Shown piece after piece: positions 11,936 to 24,238 of a stretch of DNA of 64,000 nucleotides (position 1 is the first letter of the stretch; each line of letters starts with the position of its first letter). Source of the DNA: Micropterus salmoides (Eukaryota > Chordata > Actinopteri > Centrarchiformes > Centrarchidae); contig NW_024040928.1 in the NCBI RefSeq assembly GCF_014851395.1, forward strand, positions 15,329,012 through 15,393,011. The letters are read 5' to 3'. The translations under genes were made by a program, and so were the position numbers. Under the pieces are notes generated by a model. That model did not search any database, was not told the DNA's origin, and worked only from the letters and a program-made list of their open reading frames with translations.

Positions 11936-13384
11936 CTGTAGGGAGAGGTGAAAAAGAGGCAGATTAGTCAATAACAAGGAACTCTTGAAAAATATCTACA
12001 GATAGTTTAGTGGATTCTGTCACAATTGATACAAAAACTACATGGTGCTCTAATCAGTAAACATTCTTCCTATCAAACCCTCCCACACCATATGCTCCCA
12101 GATGATCGTCCTGCCTACCTCCCGTACACAAGCAGAAACAAAAAATAGACGAGGTTGTCAGAATCATCAGCGATAACTGCAGCGGTGGTGGTGTCACTAC
12201 GATGTTAGCAGAGGCAGGAATCGTCGGTAGCAGACAGCTTTATCCTATAGTTATGGCAGCTGTGCACTCTCCAGCCCGGCATCGAGATGTAAGGCTATGG
12301 ATGAATGGACATCAAACAGCCGAGCGCAGATATCCCTCTCAACCCGGCAGCTGGCTTTGAGGAACTAATGGAGCTTCTAAGTCTCATATCTGGCTGTGTG
12401 GGAGGCCTTTCCTTTCCTTTTTATCTCCCCTCTCCCTCTCTCTGCCCGACAGCAGCACAGTGCCAGACATTGTAGCGTACAGTGTAGTAGCGTAATCACA
12501 CGCACATGCGGCAGGGGCACATGTGCTTCCCCATACACACACTTTTTTGTCAGCTACTGCCACAAAACCGAAAACGTGAACTCATGTCAATACTAATTAA
12601 GTGCAATATTATGAGGAAGGGTTAGTCATCAGTTCCTAGCTTTCATGTGTTGATGTGGGGAGGAAGAGCTTTGAAGTAGGGCACGACACACACAAAAATA
12701 AGTATACTTAGTATATATAGTCACACCTGTAGTATACTGTATAATCTCGCACAACACTGAGAGGCAAACCTAAAAAACTTTTCACCCAAGTTAAAACTAA
12801 ACCTGACAAATTAAACTAGATAAATTCAGTCGGGCTACTTAAAACTCAGCTTTAACTTTTGAAGATGTCAGTGATTTAGCCACCAAGGGATTTCTTTTAG
12901 AATAATGATGGTGTTGTCAACGGGAATTAGCTGAAATAGCTGAAAGCAGTGTGATTTCAAGGGTGGTGGCAACTTTGTAGCCTTGTTAGACAGGAACCAG
13001 AACACAAAACCAAAAAGAAAAGGCTCCACACCTAAGCAGGGAATGGACAACCTCTCCCTCCACAGAGAAACATGGGCAACACTGGCAAACCCATTACAAA
13101 AAACTTCATGAAAATGCATTAAGTAGGAGAAAACACACAAACAGAAGAGTGAAAAAACCAAAATATGGCACGACAATGCTCCAGTGATCAAGAGAGGGGG
13201 GGAAGAGGGGAGGAGGAGTAAGGATGGAGTGGATGTGTTGCTTCTTGTCCTGGGCTCTGCCAATGTGCTCTTGATAGTCAGCTTGGATCCGGGCCCAGAT
13301 TCCTCTCTACCCTGACTGGAAAAACAGAGCACACCTGACACAAGTATGCACCACAAGGAACGAAAGTGTGTGTGCGTGCGAGTG

Positions 13385-13407
13385 TGTGTGTGTGTGTGTG
13401 TGTGTGA
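13385..13407. repeat. (GT)n microsatellite
   Basis: About 11 GT units. Confidence 0.95.
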
Positions 13408-13644
13408 CAAGGCTGGATGAGCGGGAGAGAAAGACAAAGGGGAGGGAGGACTTGAATGAAAGAGGGCAAGAAGCTCCAAACTGCTGACTTACAGCCGTGT
13501 TGTTTGGTACGAAACACTTGCTTCACGCTCGTCTTTTGTAACAGCCGTGCCCCTTTGGGAGGCGCAACACATTCCATACTCCTGAATCCATCCGAGACAG
13601 CTCACTGTAATGTGGCATCATGTTATTCATGTGTTTTGTTTATT

Positions 13645-13646
<2 letters not shown>

Positions 13647-13676
<30 letters not shown>
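13647..13676. repeat. (CA)15 microsatellite
   Basis: Perfect CA run. Confidence 0.95.
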
Positions 13677-13679
<3 letters not shown>

Positions 13680-14996
13680 GTGAGAAAGCCACAGCAAGTG
13701 AATAACTAGGCTACAATGGGTGAGTAGATCAGCTTTTGCTTTGGGGTATGTGGCCACCGTGACCCCAGCCATCACATGACCAGAACCACAGCCCCTCTGA
13801 CCCTCCCCTCTGGCACGGGCTTAGGGGAAGTGACATCACAGGTTGACGGTAAACCTCCCTGAAAATGCCTCAAGAAGTGTTCCCAATCACACAGAGATCA
13901 CTGTCAACAACAGACAGAGATAAACACACACATATAAAGACACATACTTTCACTGTGTAGTGTACAAACATAGACATGCATGAACAGGGAACACCACAAA
14001 CATACACACACACACACACAGGATCACTCACACACACACACCCACCAGGTTCTTCAGAGGTTAGCCAAAGGACCAGACAGCAGTTAGCGCAACTCTAAAC
14101 TAGTAATCAGTGGCATGGGTTGGGAGTGTGTGGTTGAGTAAAGCCAGAAAGACAATAGCTTGGGACCGAACCCACTCCTCGACACAAAGAACGCTGCTCC
14201 AACGCCGCTACAGCGCTGCAGTAACATTCTCTCCCGACCGTCGTGTTTATTTCCAGCGTGCAAAAACAGCATATACGTTTATGAATTTGCACATTATAAT
14301 TTTGTGGCATGGAGAAAACGAGAGGGAAAACTGAGGGAAGAGGGTTATTTTTCTTTTTCAGGGTAGCAAGCTTTGACTAAATATATACGAAGCCCTTCCC
14401 ATCTTTTGTTGTGCTTTTTCTTCATCCCCCTAGGCTGGTTTGGCGAGGGGCAAAAAGGTAAATAAATTCTTATTTCCAGTGTGTGCTTAAACCACATTAC
14501 CACAAGTACATCATTAATCCGCACTGTTTGTAGATGCATTGTGACTATATGAAATTAGAAATGATAAGTCTGATCTCACAGACCTGCAAACATTTAACTG
14601 AACACTACATTGATAAAGTCGTGTATGTGCTCCCATATGCAGTTAGACAGGCAAACAGTGCTGTGTGCTCCGTCAGCTTGGTGTCAGATTCAGTTTTTAT
14701 CACGCATATTTGAGCTTTTGCGTCACAAAATGTCAACATGACAAATTTAGACAAAGACGGGTGATTGATTCCCAGCATCTGGAAATATGCGTAGCTGGTG
14801 ATCTGAAAAGTCACTCATCAGGGAAAGTAGTTTCTAACATGCTGACTGACCATTCATGGCCACAAAAAGAAAAATATACGCTTGAAAATGCAGGCCAGGC
14901 CGGTGTCAAGCTTTGGATTTCTGCAAATGCCATATTGCTGTGCATGATTTTGCAGTAAGACCAATTTAGTGTTTAAAGAGTTTGAGTGGTGATCTT

Positions 14997-15430
14997 TAGG
15001 GCTGAAACGATCATCAATTAAATCAATTACTAAAATGCATCGACACAAATTCTTTGCATCGAGGCTTCGTCGTACATCGTACTTACGCTGTGAACACAAC
15101 GTGATTATGATGGCGCTGTTTTCAAAGTGGAGGAAGAGAGAGAAAACAGTAAGGGACAAAGAAGAAAGTGTCCAAAGTATGGGATTATTTCAAGCTAAAG
15201 AAAACAACAACTCTGTAATGTCACAGTCCGTCCATTGTAAAACAAAACTTATGTCGCCTCGGCAACAGCACAACGGCACCTGATCAGAAAGCACCTGGTG
15301 TTCTGCCAGTGACCACAGTTAACTGGTGGTGCCGCTGTTGCCAAGCAAAAGTACTTCTTAAAAGATCGTTGACTCGTTAAATAATCTACAGACGCTTGAA
15401 GTACTATAATCATCATGAGCTGCAGCCCTA
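14997..15430. mobile_element. Non-autonomous hAT-type element (434 bp) with 8-bp target duplication
   Basis: The ends are TAGGGCTGAAAC... on the left and the inverse of TAGGGCTGCAGC... on the right, giving a terminal inverted repeat of about 8 perfect bases plus a degenerate extension. The 8 bases GTGATCTT lie directly outside on both sides (14989-14996 and 15431-15438), a perfect 8-bp target-site duplication, diagnostic of hAT-superfamily insertion. An 83-codon open stretch (15035-15283, plus) weakly recalls a BED-finger transposase N-terminus, so it may be an internally deleted copy (inference). Confidence 0.85.
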
Positions 15431-15438
15431 GTGATCTT

Positions 15439-16100
15439 TTCTTTTAGACTTTTCGAAAACCCCAAAATACAAGAGCAAACGTGTAAGGGATGGATTAAAT
15501 TGTGTTCATCTGCTCCAATGTAAGCTGCAGTAGCATGTCCAGCTATCTAGCTTACTACCAACAGTAGAACCCAGCGTTACTTGCTAGGAGCAAGAATCCA
15601 AATAGCATTTCACTAACTAACTGGGTTAACAAAATTAGTATGTTAGCTTACTTTAAAAAAAGCCATGTGCACGGCTACCACATCCACTGTGTAGTATTTC
15701 CCCACTGTGTGGAAGCCAGTTTGGCTAACTTTATTAGATCTGTCCTGCTCTTTACTGGGAAGTTAACACTCCAGCAAGTCGTTACACAAGATACAATTTG
15801 CAAAAACGTCGAACCTCAGCTCTTGGAGTAAACGGTGGTACTCGCCGAGATGTTTCCTCGCCCACAGAATGTCATGAACCCACATACGGTGAGTCCGTCC
15901 TCTCTCTTTACCTGCTTCAGCTTTCCCTTCACACAGAGCAAGGGCCAGAGCAAGTCCTCTACTCTGTGTTGACATTTTTACATCCAGTAAAGTTAGGTAG
16001 AACTACTTGCAACAAATGTATCATAGCAACCAAAGCAGTCAGAAAAAACGCTGCGCCTCAAAAACACTCGCTATCGCTCCCTGCTGGGCATTTTCAGAAC
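15439..16100. other. Non-coding stretch
   Basis: No exon, RNA gene or clear repeat boundary seen. Confidence 0.6.
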
Positions 16101-16402
16101 AGCAGCTGGTGTTTTCAGCGGGCAAAAACGGGCCCTTAGCAGCCAAACGGGATTAAGGGATCGTGTCCACCAAAGTGTTTTTTTGCCAGCTGAAAGCGCC
16201 AGCTGCTCCAGGAGTTTTTCCCAAAGTTGAAAATTTTTCAACTCTCGCCGACCGGAAAAAAAACGCTCAGCACCCAGTGCGGAAAAAACGCTCAGGCTGC
16301 TGCCGTTTTTACCAGCTTGCAAAATCGTGGCGCTCCCATTGCAATCACGTCAGAAAAAAACGCTTTGGTGGACAAGGGCCCCTAGCAGCCAAACACGATT
16401 AA
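16101..16402. repeat. Compound inverted/direct repeat, MITE-like
   Basis: An element with inverted ends runs from about 16157 to 16379: left GTGTCCACCAAAGTGTTTTTTT, right the inverse of TTGTCCACCAAAGCGTTTTTTT. Its left part is also inverted against the preceding sequence: 16101-16129 (AGCAGCTGGTGTTTTCAGCG...) pairs with 16177-16207 (...CGCCAGCTGCT). A 27-bp direct repeat beginning GGGCCC-TAGCAGCCAAAC occurs at 16130-16156 and 16376-16402 with 3 mismatches. It looks like two MITE copies head to head. Confidence 0.65.
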
Positions 16403-17286
16403 AACAAAAAAACAATACGACCTTATCATGCTCTACGCTGCAGTATAAGAACAATGCTGCTTCATTAATCCCAGTTCCTCTGAATTTATCATCAAATAGT
16501 GAGTCATTGTTTTGCTGCCAGTCACCTCCCTACCCACTCAGGAGTGGATTCAGCGCACACAGTGGCCACCTGAGAATTATCACCAAACCAAAACAAGCTA
16601 TTGATAAACACCGCAGCCAGCCTGGCAGCATTGCACAACAAAACCACAACCAGACTGTTGCTCATCTGTAGGCCAAACACCACAGAAAAGCATAATGAAC
16701 ACCTAAAATGTTTAATTTTAATTTATTTATTTTAATAATTACTTTTACATTATTAGTACAACTACAAGTTGTAAAATTAACTATTCCCAAGCATCTGCAC
16801 AGCAACAGAGCTGCTGGTCTGGGTGCTGTGTGTTCTCCGTCTCTCTTGCTCTCAGGGCAGCCTGTCTCACGTAGTGCTTCGCATCCACACAATAGCGGGA
16901 ACAAAACAGCACTTTGTCGCCTACTGCTAAGACCATTAGACACAGGCCGCCAAGAGCTGAGGACGCAAGTGTAACTCAATCAATCTGATCTCTGTCACTT
17001 GTCTCTGTCTGAAACACCACCTACCTACTCCCCTGCTGTTACACATGAGCGCTGTAGCAAAACAAACGGGTTAAGTGCTTCACAGCTCGTAACTGCTCTT
17101 CCTCCAGTGTACTCTTTTTACAGTTTGGTCTACGAGCCTAAACCAGTCCTGGATCAAGTAGTAGGAGTGCAAAATCAAGTAGTATTTTACAGGCTGTGTG
17201 CTCAGGATGCTTGCTCTGACAATGGAAACTAATAATATTTCCAAATAGTGCTCTGCTTTTTCCGAATAGCCCTGCTAATGTTGGGT
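16403..17286. other. Non-coding stretch
   Basis: No gene or defined repeat recognised. Confidence 0.6.
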
Positions 17287-17478
17287 GGTAATCGTGCAGT
17301 GGATAAGACACAGGCCTTTGGTGTGAGAGACCAAATGCACTGTGAGACACCAATATGTCCCTGAGCAAGACACTTAACCCCTAGTTGCTCCTGAGGCGTG
17401 CGACCTCCGACATGTATAGCAATTGTAAGTCGCTTTGGATAAAAGCGTCAGCTAAAATGAATAAATGTAAATGTAATG
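17287..17478 (+). mobile_element. tRNA-derived SINE (V-SINE-like)
   Basis: A tRNA-like head (gtggtaatcgtgcagtgga...), the central motif 'gtccctgagcaagacactta' typical of fish V-SINE-type elements, and the tail 'gtcgctttggataaaagcgt' followed by aaatgtaaatgtaatg, an A/T-rich 3' end shared by many teleost SINEs. Family name from memory. Confidence 0.7.
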
Positions 17479-17499
17479 TACTGTTGCATGTGGAAGAAT

Positions 17500-17951
17500 C
17501 TCTCCACTATGTGCCAATTATTCTCTCAATTAATCGTTTGGTCAATAACAATGTCAAAAAATACTAGTGATGTCCATCATAATTTCCTTTTTGCCCAAGA
17601 AGATGTTTTATCAATATATATAAATAATTATCACGATATACGTCAAATCATTATTTCTTTCAGGTTTAAAGGCTGATTTTTGCTCCTGAGTGAAAATTGA
17701 AGAAACCAGATGGTTAATTATGTGGTTAAACTTATCTTTATAGTCAGAATGTGACAAACACTTGATGCCAAACAGTGGATCACTTCTCAAGTCTGAGTTA
17801 GAACATTCAAAACTATTATCTTTTTCAACAAATATGATTAGTTAATCTTTTTTCAGGCCTCTTTTTTCCTCTTTTTTGAACATTTATTATGTTGTTATTG
17901 AGGAAAATTATATTGCGATAATTATCATTATTGTTTTATTGCCCAGCCCTA
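17500..17951. mobile_element. MITE-like remnant with hAT-type right end
   Basis: Contains 'ctcaattaatcgtttggtca' and ends ...cgataattatcattattgttttattGCCCAGCCCTA at 17951, matching the TAGGGCTGGGC terminus of abundant fish hAT-like MITEs. The left end is not clear and may be interrupted or composite. Confidence 0.5.
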
Positions 17952-18262
17952 TTTGAGAGTCTGGAAGCAGTACATTTTGGGTATTTTCTAAATAAGAGTT
18001 GCCAATCTTTACAGGTACAATAGTGAAAATTACATTATTAAATCACTTTTCGTGACTACGAACTTTGTCACTTGCTGTGTTGTCCTGTCCGGGGACTAAA
18101 GCTATCTGTTACTCCAAGCAGAGCTAAAACATAAGAATTTGTAAATACTATTATGCTGATTTAAAAGGGCCTGTGTGATTACAACGTCTGATCCAAAGCA
18201 GCCAGATTTGGTCTGATGTTTCCCAAAATCTTCTTAGGACTTTGATCCTTTTTTGCCCTACT

Positions 18263-18824
18263 TGTTATGAGTTGTAGTTTTATTGCCATTGTTTCATGTG
18301 TCCTTCTATTTGCCTGTTTCTATTGTTCCTCCTTGTTCCTTAGTAGTTTATGTCTTGTCTTTTATCTTCGCTCTTGGTCCTGTGTTTTAGTTCTTTGTCT
18401 TTGTTCCCAGTCCTGTGCCTTGGTTCATGTTTTGGTATTTACTTCAGGTTCCTTGTCTGCATTATTTTAGTTTAGTCTGCTCGTGTCTGAGTTAGTTTGT
18501 TTATTTCTAATCTGTTACATCTTGTGATATGGCCTGTGTTTAGTGTTCAGTAACCTGTGTTGTGTCTGTTACCCCTTTGCATGTCAGTCTCTCTGTTCCC
18601 CTGCTCTCTCTCTGCCTGCCTGGTCTCGTTAGCCTCATGTCTGTCACCTGTGTACTCCCGCCCTGCTCGTTAGTCCCTGGTGTATATATGTTTGGTGTTT
18701 CTCTTCAGTCTTTGTCCGGTCATTGTTGGTGTTTGTTAAATAAATCACCTTTTGAACTGTACCTCTCTGCCTTGCGTCCTGCGTTTGGGTCCTCCAACCT
18801 GCCTCACCACCATTAACTGTAACA
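18263..18824 (+). mobile_element. Solo LTR (562 bp) with 5-bp target duplication
   Basis: Begins TGTTATGAG and ends ACTGTAACA, so it has canonical TG...CA termini and a 5-bp terminal inverted repeat (TGTTA/TAACA). It is flanked by a perfect 5-bp direct repeat CTACT (18258-18262 and 18825-18829). A TATATAT motif and an AATAAA polyadenylation signal near 18739 lie inside in the same direction. No internal gag/pol follows, so it is a recombined solo LTR, probably of a Ty3/gypsy-type retrotransposon (5-bp duplications fit; class is inference). The Leu/Ser-rich open frames across it are not genes. Confidence 0.85.
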
Positions 18825-18829
18825 CTACT

Positions 18830-21430
18830 GGCTTGTGGAGCTAAGACAAGTTCAGCAGTGAGATGTTTTGGGAAAACACAGCCCTGATTAAGTCCACACA
18901 CATTCCTGGACACATACAGCCAAAGTCTATGTGAGTAACACCAGCTACTGTGAGCTGACCCTAGATCAGACTTCATCCACCCGAACCTTGCTGCCCAATT
19001 CACTAGGCAGTAAAAACACAAGGAGTATTCTGCTGCATGAAACAAGCACACACAGTAAAGCAGTGGTTCTCAAACCTTTTCTGTCACGCCCCCACCTTCA
19101 GAAGCCAAAAAAAGTTCATGACACGTTGGCTGTGTGTGTTTCTATCTGACCCAGAGGATGGTGCATGTGTGTGTACTTTCATTCTTAAAAGAAACACAGG
19201 AAACATTGCCTTTGTTTCTTCTTAAGGAATGAACCTTAATATACATTAAGGAATACACTGGATGCTTTCTTACATATTGTCCTGCACACAGACACGCACA
19301 AACATACTGTCTGTCACACACAAACATTAGCAGCTGCAAGCAGATGGTGGAGCCAGGCTGCCAGACAGTGTGTTTCTAACAAGCGCATCTGCTTTTTCAC
19401 TTTCCAAGCAATTTTTTTCCCCCTCCCCTCTCTCTCTTGTTCCATCTCTGAGACAAAGACACACACATGTATGCATGCGTTCTTTCTACTATATGGGAGC
19501 ACAGGGACGGTGACAGAGTGTTCGCACAGAGGTGACATACAGACAGGGAATCTTGTCTGTGGGTTTATACCGTCACACACACTCCCTGTCCTTCCCCGTC
19601 TCCCCCTCTCTCTGTCAAACACACACTTTTGCACAGATCATAGGGTTCAACTTGGGGAGTATTGTAAAAAGCTACACTCATTTTTTTTTTTTTAAAGAGA
19701 GCAGATTCCCACCTCCTAATTCTCCTGATTCAAGGCTTGGTGCATGCCCCACATGCTATGTGTATTGCAAATTCTTTGTACCATCCTGTGCAATGAAAGA
19801 CATCTGTCCACATTTTAGTATCACAGTTTTAGCACTCCAAATCTGAGTGTTGAGCAAGGTGGAGTTCATGCATCCAAATGTCTTGCAGCAGCAGCTAAAT
19901 GTACTTTCTTACAAATACTAATTTTTAAAACTTGTTTGAGTTATTGTTTGGACAGATTTTTGACTGTGGACAGAAGTATGAGACATGATAGTGTACAAGG
20001 GCAACAGTCCCCACAGACACATATCACAAAATAAACTCCAATTTTAAAACACAGATTATCAGATCTAGACTACTAAGTTTGGAGTACTGGGAAAACAGCA
20101 AACTCGATCTGTGCTCCAAACAATGGTCATGTGATTTTCCCAGCACAAATAGAAATGTGTGTTCATAGGCTGTGCCATGGTTGACAGTAGTAGATAGGGA
20201 ATGCCCAGTGTAACATGCTGGCATGGCCATCTAAACACTGTCAATTGAACATGAAGAGGGGGAGGATCAAAGAGGGATACAGCTCAACATTGGCCAGAGA
20301 CTGGTTTTCTAAACCAACAATGACATAGCACTGCCGACTCATCCTGTGGCAGTTAAATCTGGGGATTGATGACACGGAGAGTTTGGAGATATGACTGAAA
20401 GAAAAAGTGCAGTGAGAGTGTGTGTGTGTGCGCATCTTCTAAATGCACACAAAGAGCTAATGATTCCCAGCATCTGACTGAGAAAGCAAAGGCTTCAGAT
20501 AAGCCAGGAAATACGGAGAACATGGCAGAAAGGGAAGAAGATACGTGACACCGGCGTTTCTAGGGCTCTTATCATGTTGGTACAGTTGGTCAGGACGGAG
20601 GGAAGGGGTGAGTAAACACGGACTGTGAGGCTGATCGTGGCGGCTTTCCACCTCAACAACAGAAACCTGGGACCACCAGCCGTCGGCCACCACTTCTGTT
20701 CCAGCCAAGCCACAGTGCTGTTCACATTTTCCAAGGTCCCCTCCCTCCTGGGAACCCCATCACACTTACACAACCATACACACAAATACAACTCTGCACA
20801 CACATGCTCAATCACTAAAAAGCCACGGAGTGTTTTCTCACAGCTGAACCTTAAGGCACTAACACTGACGGGGACCTCAAATAGCACTGAGTTTACAGGC
20901 CTATGAAAGTAGCAACACTTTGGGTTTGCTACTGCTTACATCCGGCTGTCTCTAACACACATAATAATGGCTGCAAGGAAAGAAAATTCACACATTTTAA
21001 ACTTGAGATCAAATGGAAAATGTCTCTGCTTGATCTTCTATTAGAAGTGGGATGAATCAGATACACACTTCTTCACAAAATACCCTAAAAATGTGTGCAT
21101 TACATGCACACCTAGGCCCATATTAGGGTCACATCACGGGAAAAGTCACGTGTCTAAACTTTTGGAATGATCAGAGGGAGAGGGGTCTGACCTGCCGTGG
21201 TGGAAGAGGGGGGCAGCAGTGATTGACAACACCCCCGTAGCACCTGGAAGGTGCCTAAAGGTGGAGTGTGGGAGAGTTGGGCAGGTCGCAGCGTGCTCTG
21301 TTGTTGTCTGCCAGAGAGCACAGTACTCACATCGCACACAAGTTACTGCTCACATACTGTACATAAACCCAACATCTATTTTATACTGTTTCATATTAGC
21401 ATAATTTTAATTAATTGGAATAATTATATT
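18830..21430. other. Non-coding stretch
   Basis: No supported gene. A hAT-like left terminus (cagtggttctcaaacctttt) occurs at 19063 without a visible partner. Otherwise low-complexity C/T- and CA-rich DNA. Confidence 0.6.
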
Positions 21431-21672
21431 TAGGGCTGCAACTACTAGCAATTTATTTGTTTTTGTTTTTTCAAAAGAAAACAGTGAAAAGTGCCCATCA
21501 CACTTCAAGTCACTGGTTTTGTCCGACCAGCAGTCAAAAACCTATACACTGATGAAAGCAGAAAATCTTGCACTTTTGCTTGACAAATGGCTCGTTAAGA
21601 TAAATCAATTACTGAATGTTTTGCTGCCTAATATTCTCTGTGTCAAAAAAGTAATTGATTGTTTCAACACTA
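21431..21672. mobile_element. hAT-type MITE, decayed
   Basis: Starts TAGGGCTGCAACTACTAGC and contains 'gtgaaaagtgcccatcacac' and 'ttttgtccgaccagcagtca', the core of a MITE family that is extremely common in teleosts. The degenerate inverse end is near 21672 (gtttcaacacta). The flanking 8-mers do not match, so it is old or eroded. Confidence 0.7.
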
Positions 21673-22497
21673 AAGCATATCTCCTAACATGCTAAACCAC
21701 GTTAATTAACGCATTATATAAAGTACGATAAATCTATAATTCAGAAAGGATATTTGTAAAATCTTGTGAGGTTTTAGTTAGAAGATGCCTTTTTACCATT
21801 CATTTAGACAGCCTTCTTTTACATCCCAGCATCCATTCATTCAAATTTTAAGAAACAGAAAGAGGTCATTGCCGTTTCCACTGTTTCAAGCGTTTTGGCA
21901 GAATAACAACAGAACTAAAAGATGCGTATACATTTCTTGGCGTTAAGGTAAACTGCTATAGCAACAACTTTTTCACCCTCCTCCTATTCCTTTGCTACAG
22001 CATGAGCACTTGACCAAAATTACAGGTGTGTTTGACCCCACATAGCAATCAAATGTCCTTTAGACTCAAATGGCCACTGGCTATGCAAACAATAGCCACA
22101 TTTCCTTTTACATGTAGGCTCACATTATGCAGTAAACACCTTTTATGATTACACCATGCTGACCTTAAACAAAACATGCCTTTGGGACTTGGCCCTAACA
22201 TTTCAGGACGACTAGAAATTTTCCTTTTGTTTCCAAATATGACAGAAGGATGCAAAGGGCAGAAAATGGCACCGCATTTAAGCAAGTAATCAGAAACATA
22301 GATTACATATTGAACCCCTCTCTCTTGTGTCCAAACAAGCCTGACCATACGTGATGAGAAGCATGGATGGAGCTTACTCTGACTTTTGGTCCTTTTAAAA
22401 CACTAGTGGAGGATTTAAAATGCTGTGAATCCCAAGCCACTTGCTCTGGCACCATATAATTTACACGGCATGCCTTTGAGCTTATAAAGACAGCCAG

Positions 22498-22544
<47 letters not shown>

Positions 22545-24225
22545 TGTACACGGCCTACGCCTCCTGCAGCTATGCTATATTTGCCTTTTACTGAACTCTC
22601 CCCTGTTTTACAGTAATGCTGGCAGTCCAAGGTGCATGTCCAAACACATCTTTTACATACACTCACACAAACATGTATGCACAATGTGGGCACAGGGTGA
22701 GAGCATGGCAAACACTTCAACAACAACGTGATAATGACATCATCGTAGAAGCACACACACCAAGTCTTCCCAGACCATTTAACCCATCATGTAAGACTGT
22801 AATGTAATGTAAGGGCAGCTATCACTCGCTGTCTCTACCTAGATGACTTCATGCATTCTCCACTAAAGTCAGCAGCTGGTTTCCAGTGTAAATGTCATTT
22901 CAAGGTGTAATAACATCATTAATAAGAGCAGGATCTAACAAGCATGTGCCAATTTAAATAGGCTATTGTCTCCCTGAAAGATATCCAAACTGGATCCTGG
23001 GGATCGTGTAGAAAAGTCACTTCAATTTTACCTCATTAACTCTGCTTAATATTGCAGGCTGCTCTGATTAGAGGTGTCACCTAATTCAGTTCTCCAGTTC
23101 CCTATGAAATCACACCCAACAACACTAACCCACATATTATCAAGCTTGAGAGGAGGATTTGGGGCTCTGTCTGTATTGTAATGTAAGCTTTGTGTTATCT
23201 GGTGGAGGACAGGGGTGGGGGCTCAGCATGAAAATATTTGGGATCCCCTACGTGGCCAAGCCATTTGGCCTACATTACATTTTAACACGGCTGATTTTGA
23301 CTTTAACTGTCTTTGACTGTCCGGACGTTTTTGAAACAATAGAGAGGATAGCAAAAGTCTCCTGGTGAAGATTTATTTATTTCTTTTTTTGCAAGACAAC
23401 TCACCCTTGATCCTGCGCTACATGTCGTTTTCTGCTCCCCGCTGGAGAAAGTCGCTCGACGGCGTTGAAGCTCACAGCAAACAGATAATCCGTATGTAGT
23501 TTTTACTTTTAAATACGTTCAAGTTCCCATGTGGAGAAAAAACATCATATGAGCGCAACTTTCAGAACAAAAAGTTGCAAACTTTGTCGTGGGGCTGCCT
23601 CGTCTCCCAAGTTTTCTGTCTGTTTTCAGAGTTTTTCACGGAGCACAAAAAGCGTAAAAGAAATAATAAAATAAAACAGCCGCAAAAGATCCTCAAACTT
23701 GGCGAAAAACAACGACTTCTTCTCTCGCAGGGACTCTAGATGTGTTTATAGTAGTGGTCCCTCTAGTCCAATAGAGAATGGGCAATTGCGTCATGGCGCA
23801 TTGCATTCTGGGTAGCGGCCGCCATATTTTTGTACACGACTGTTCTAACACAAAGGAGCAGTTGGTGGCGGTAAAGCACCTATTCTTTGTTTGCCAACCC
23901 ACTTTATAAAGAAGAAGAAAACAAAAAAAGATAAACAAAAACACAAATGGACCGCAGGGAAGATAAAGGACAAGATTACATACCCTGGCTCGCAAGACAA
24001 AATCAAGAGGTCACGAGCTTATCGACAGGATAGTAGACCTAAGGGGGGGGAGGACCATCTTTGCTTTTGTGTTGTGAATCACTGGATACATTTAGCTACC
24101 TCCACAAATGATTTCAATAAAACATGGGGCCTAAGCGGCGCAGTAGGTGAGAAGTGATCACAAGAAGACATTGGTTTGTTTTAACAGGCCCCAAAAGGTT
24201 GAAACCACTGGTGTAGAAAATAGTT
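21673..24225. other. Non-coding stretch with microsatellite and repeat fragments
   Basis: Contains the TG tract at 22499. Around 23860-23935 the text 'ttggtggcggtaaagcacct ... aagaagaagaaaac' resembles a widespread fish repeat. No exon of a recognisable gene is seen. Confidence 0.55.
22499..22547. repeat. (TG)n microsatellite
   Basis: About 19 perfect TG units (22499-22537), then tatgtgtgtgt. Confidence 0.97.
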
Positions 24226-24238
24226 GGGGGGGGGGGGG
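24226..24238. repeat. G13 homopolymer
   Basis: Run of 13 G, after a hAT-like terminus remnant (ggttgaaaccactggtg) at 24198-24214. Confidence 0.9.

Larger units (their letters stand above)
11942..14988. other. Non-coding region upstream of ptpn14 coding start
   Basis: No supported exon. Microsatellites at 13385-13407 (GT) and 13647-13676 (CA), and short CA runs near 14000. A long open frame on the minus strand (13479-12868) is Ser/Leu/Pro-rich low-complexity read-through. The ptpn14 promoter or first exon may lie here but is not recognisable. Confidence 0.7.

Noticed and set aside
12868..13479. 203-codon open frame on the minus strand
   Set aside because: Composition is low-complexity Ser/Leu/Pro with Thr-His runs from a CA repeat; no domain, no splice context, no family resemblance.
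18267..18816. Leu/Cys-rich open frames resembling membrane proteins
   Set aside because: They fall inside the solo LTR, whose ends and target duplication explain the sequence.
23400..23950. Promoter and first exon of an unknown gene (GC-richer, 'gcgtcatggcgcattgcatt')
   Set aside because: No downstream coding exons on either strand; part resembles a common fish repeat.
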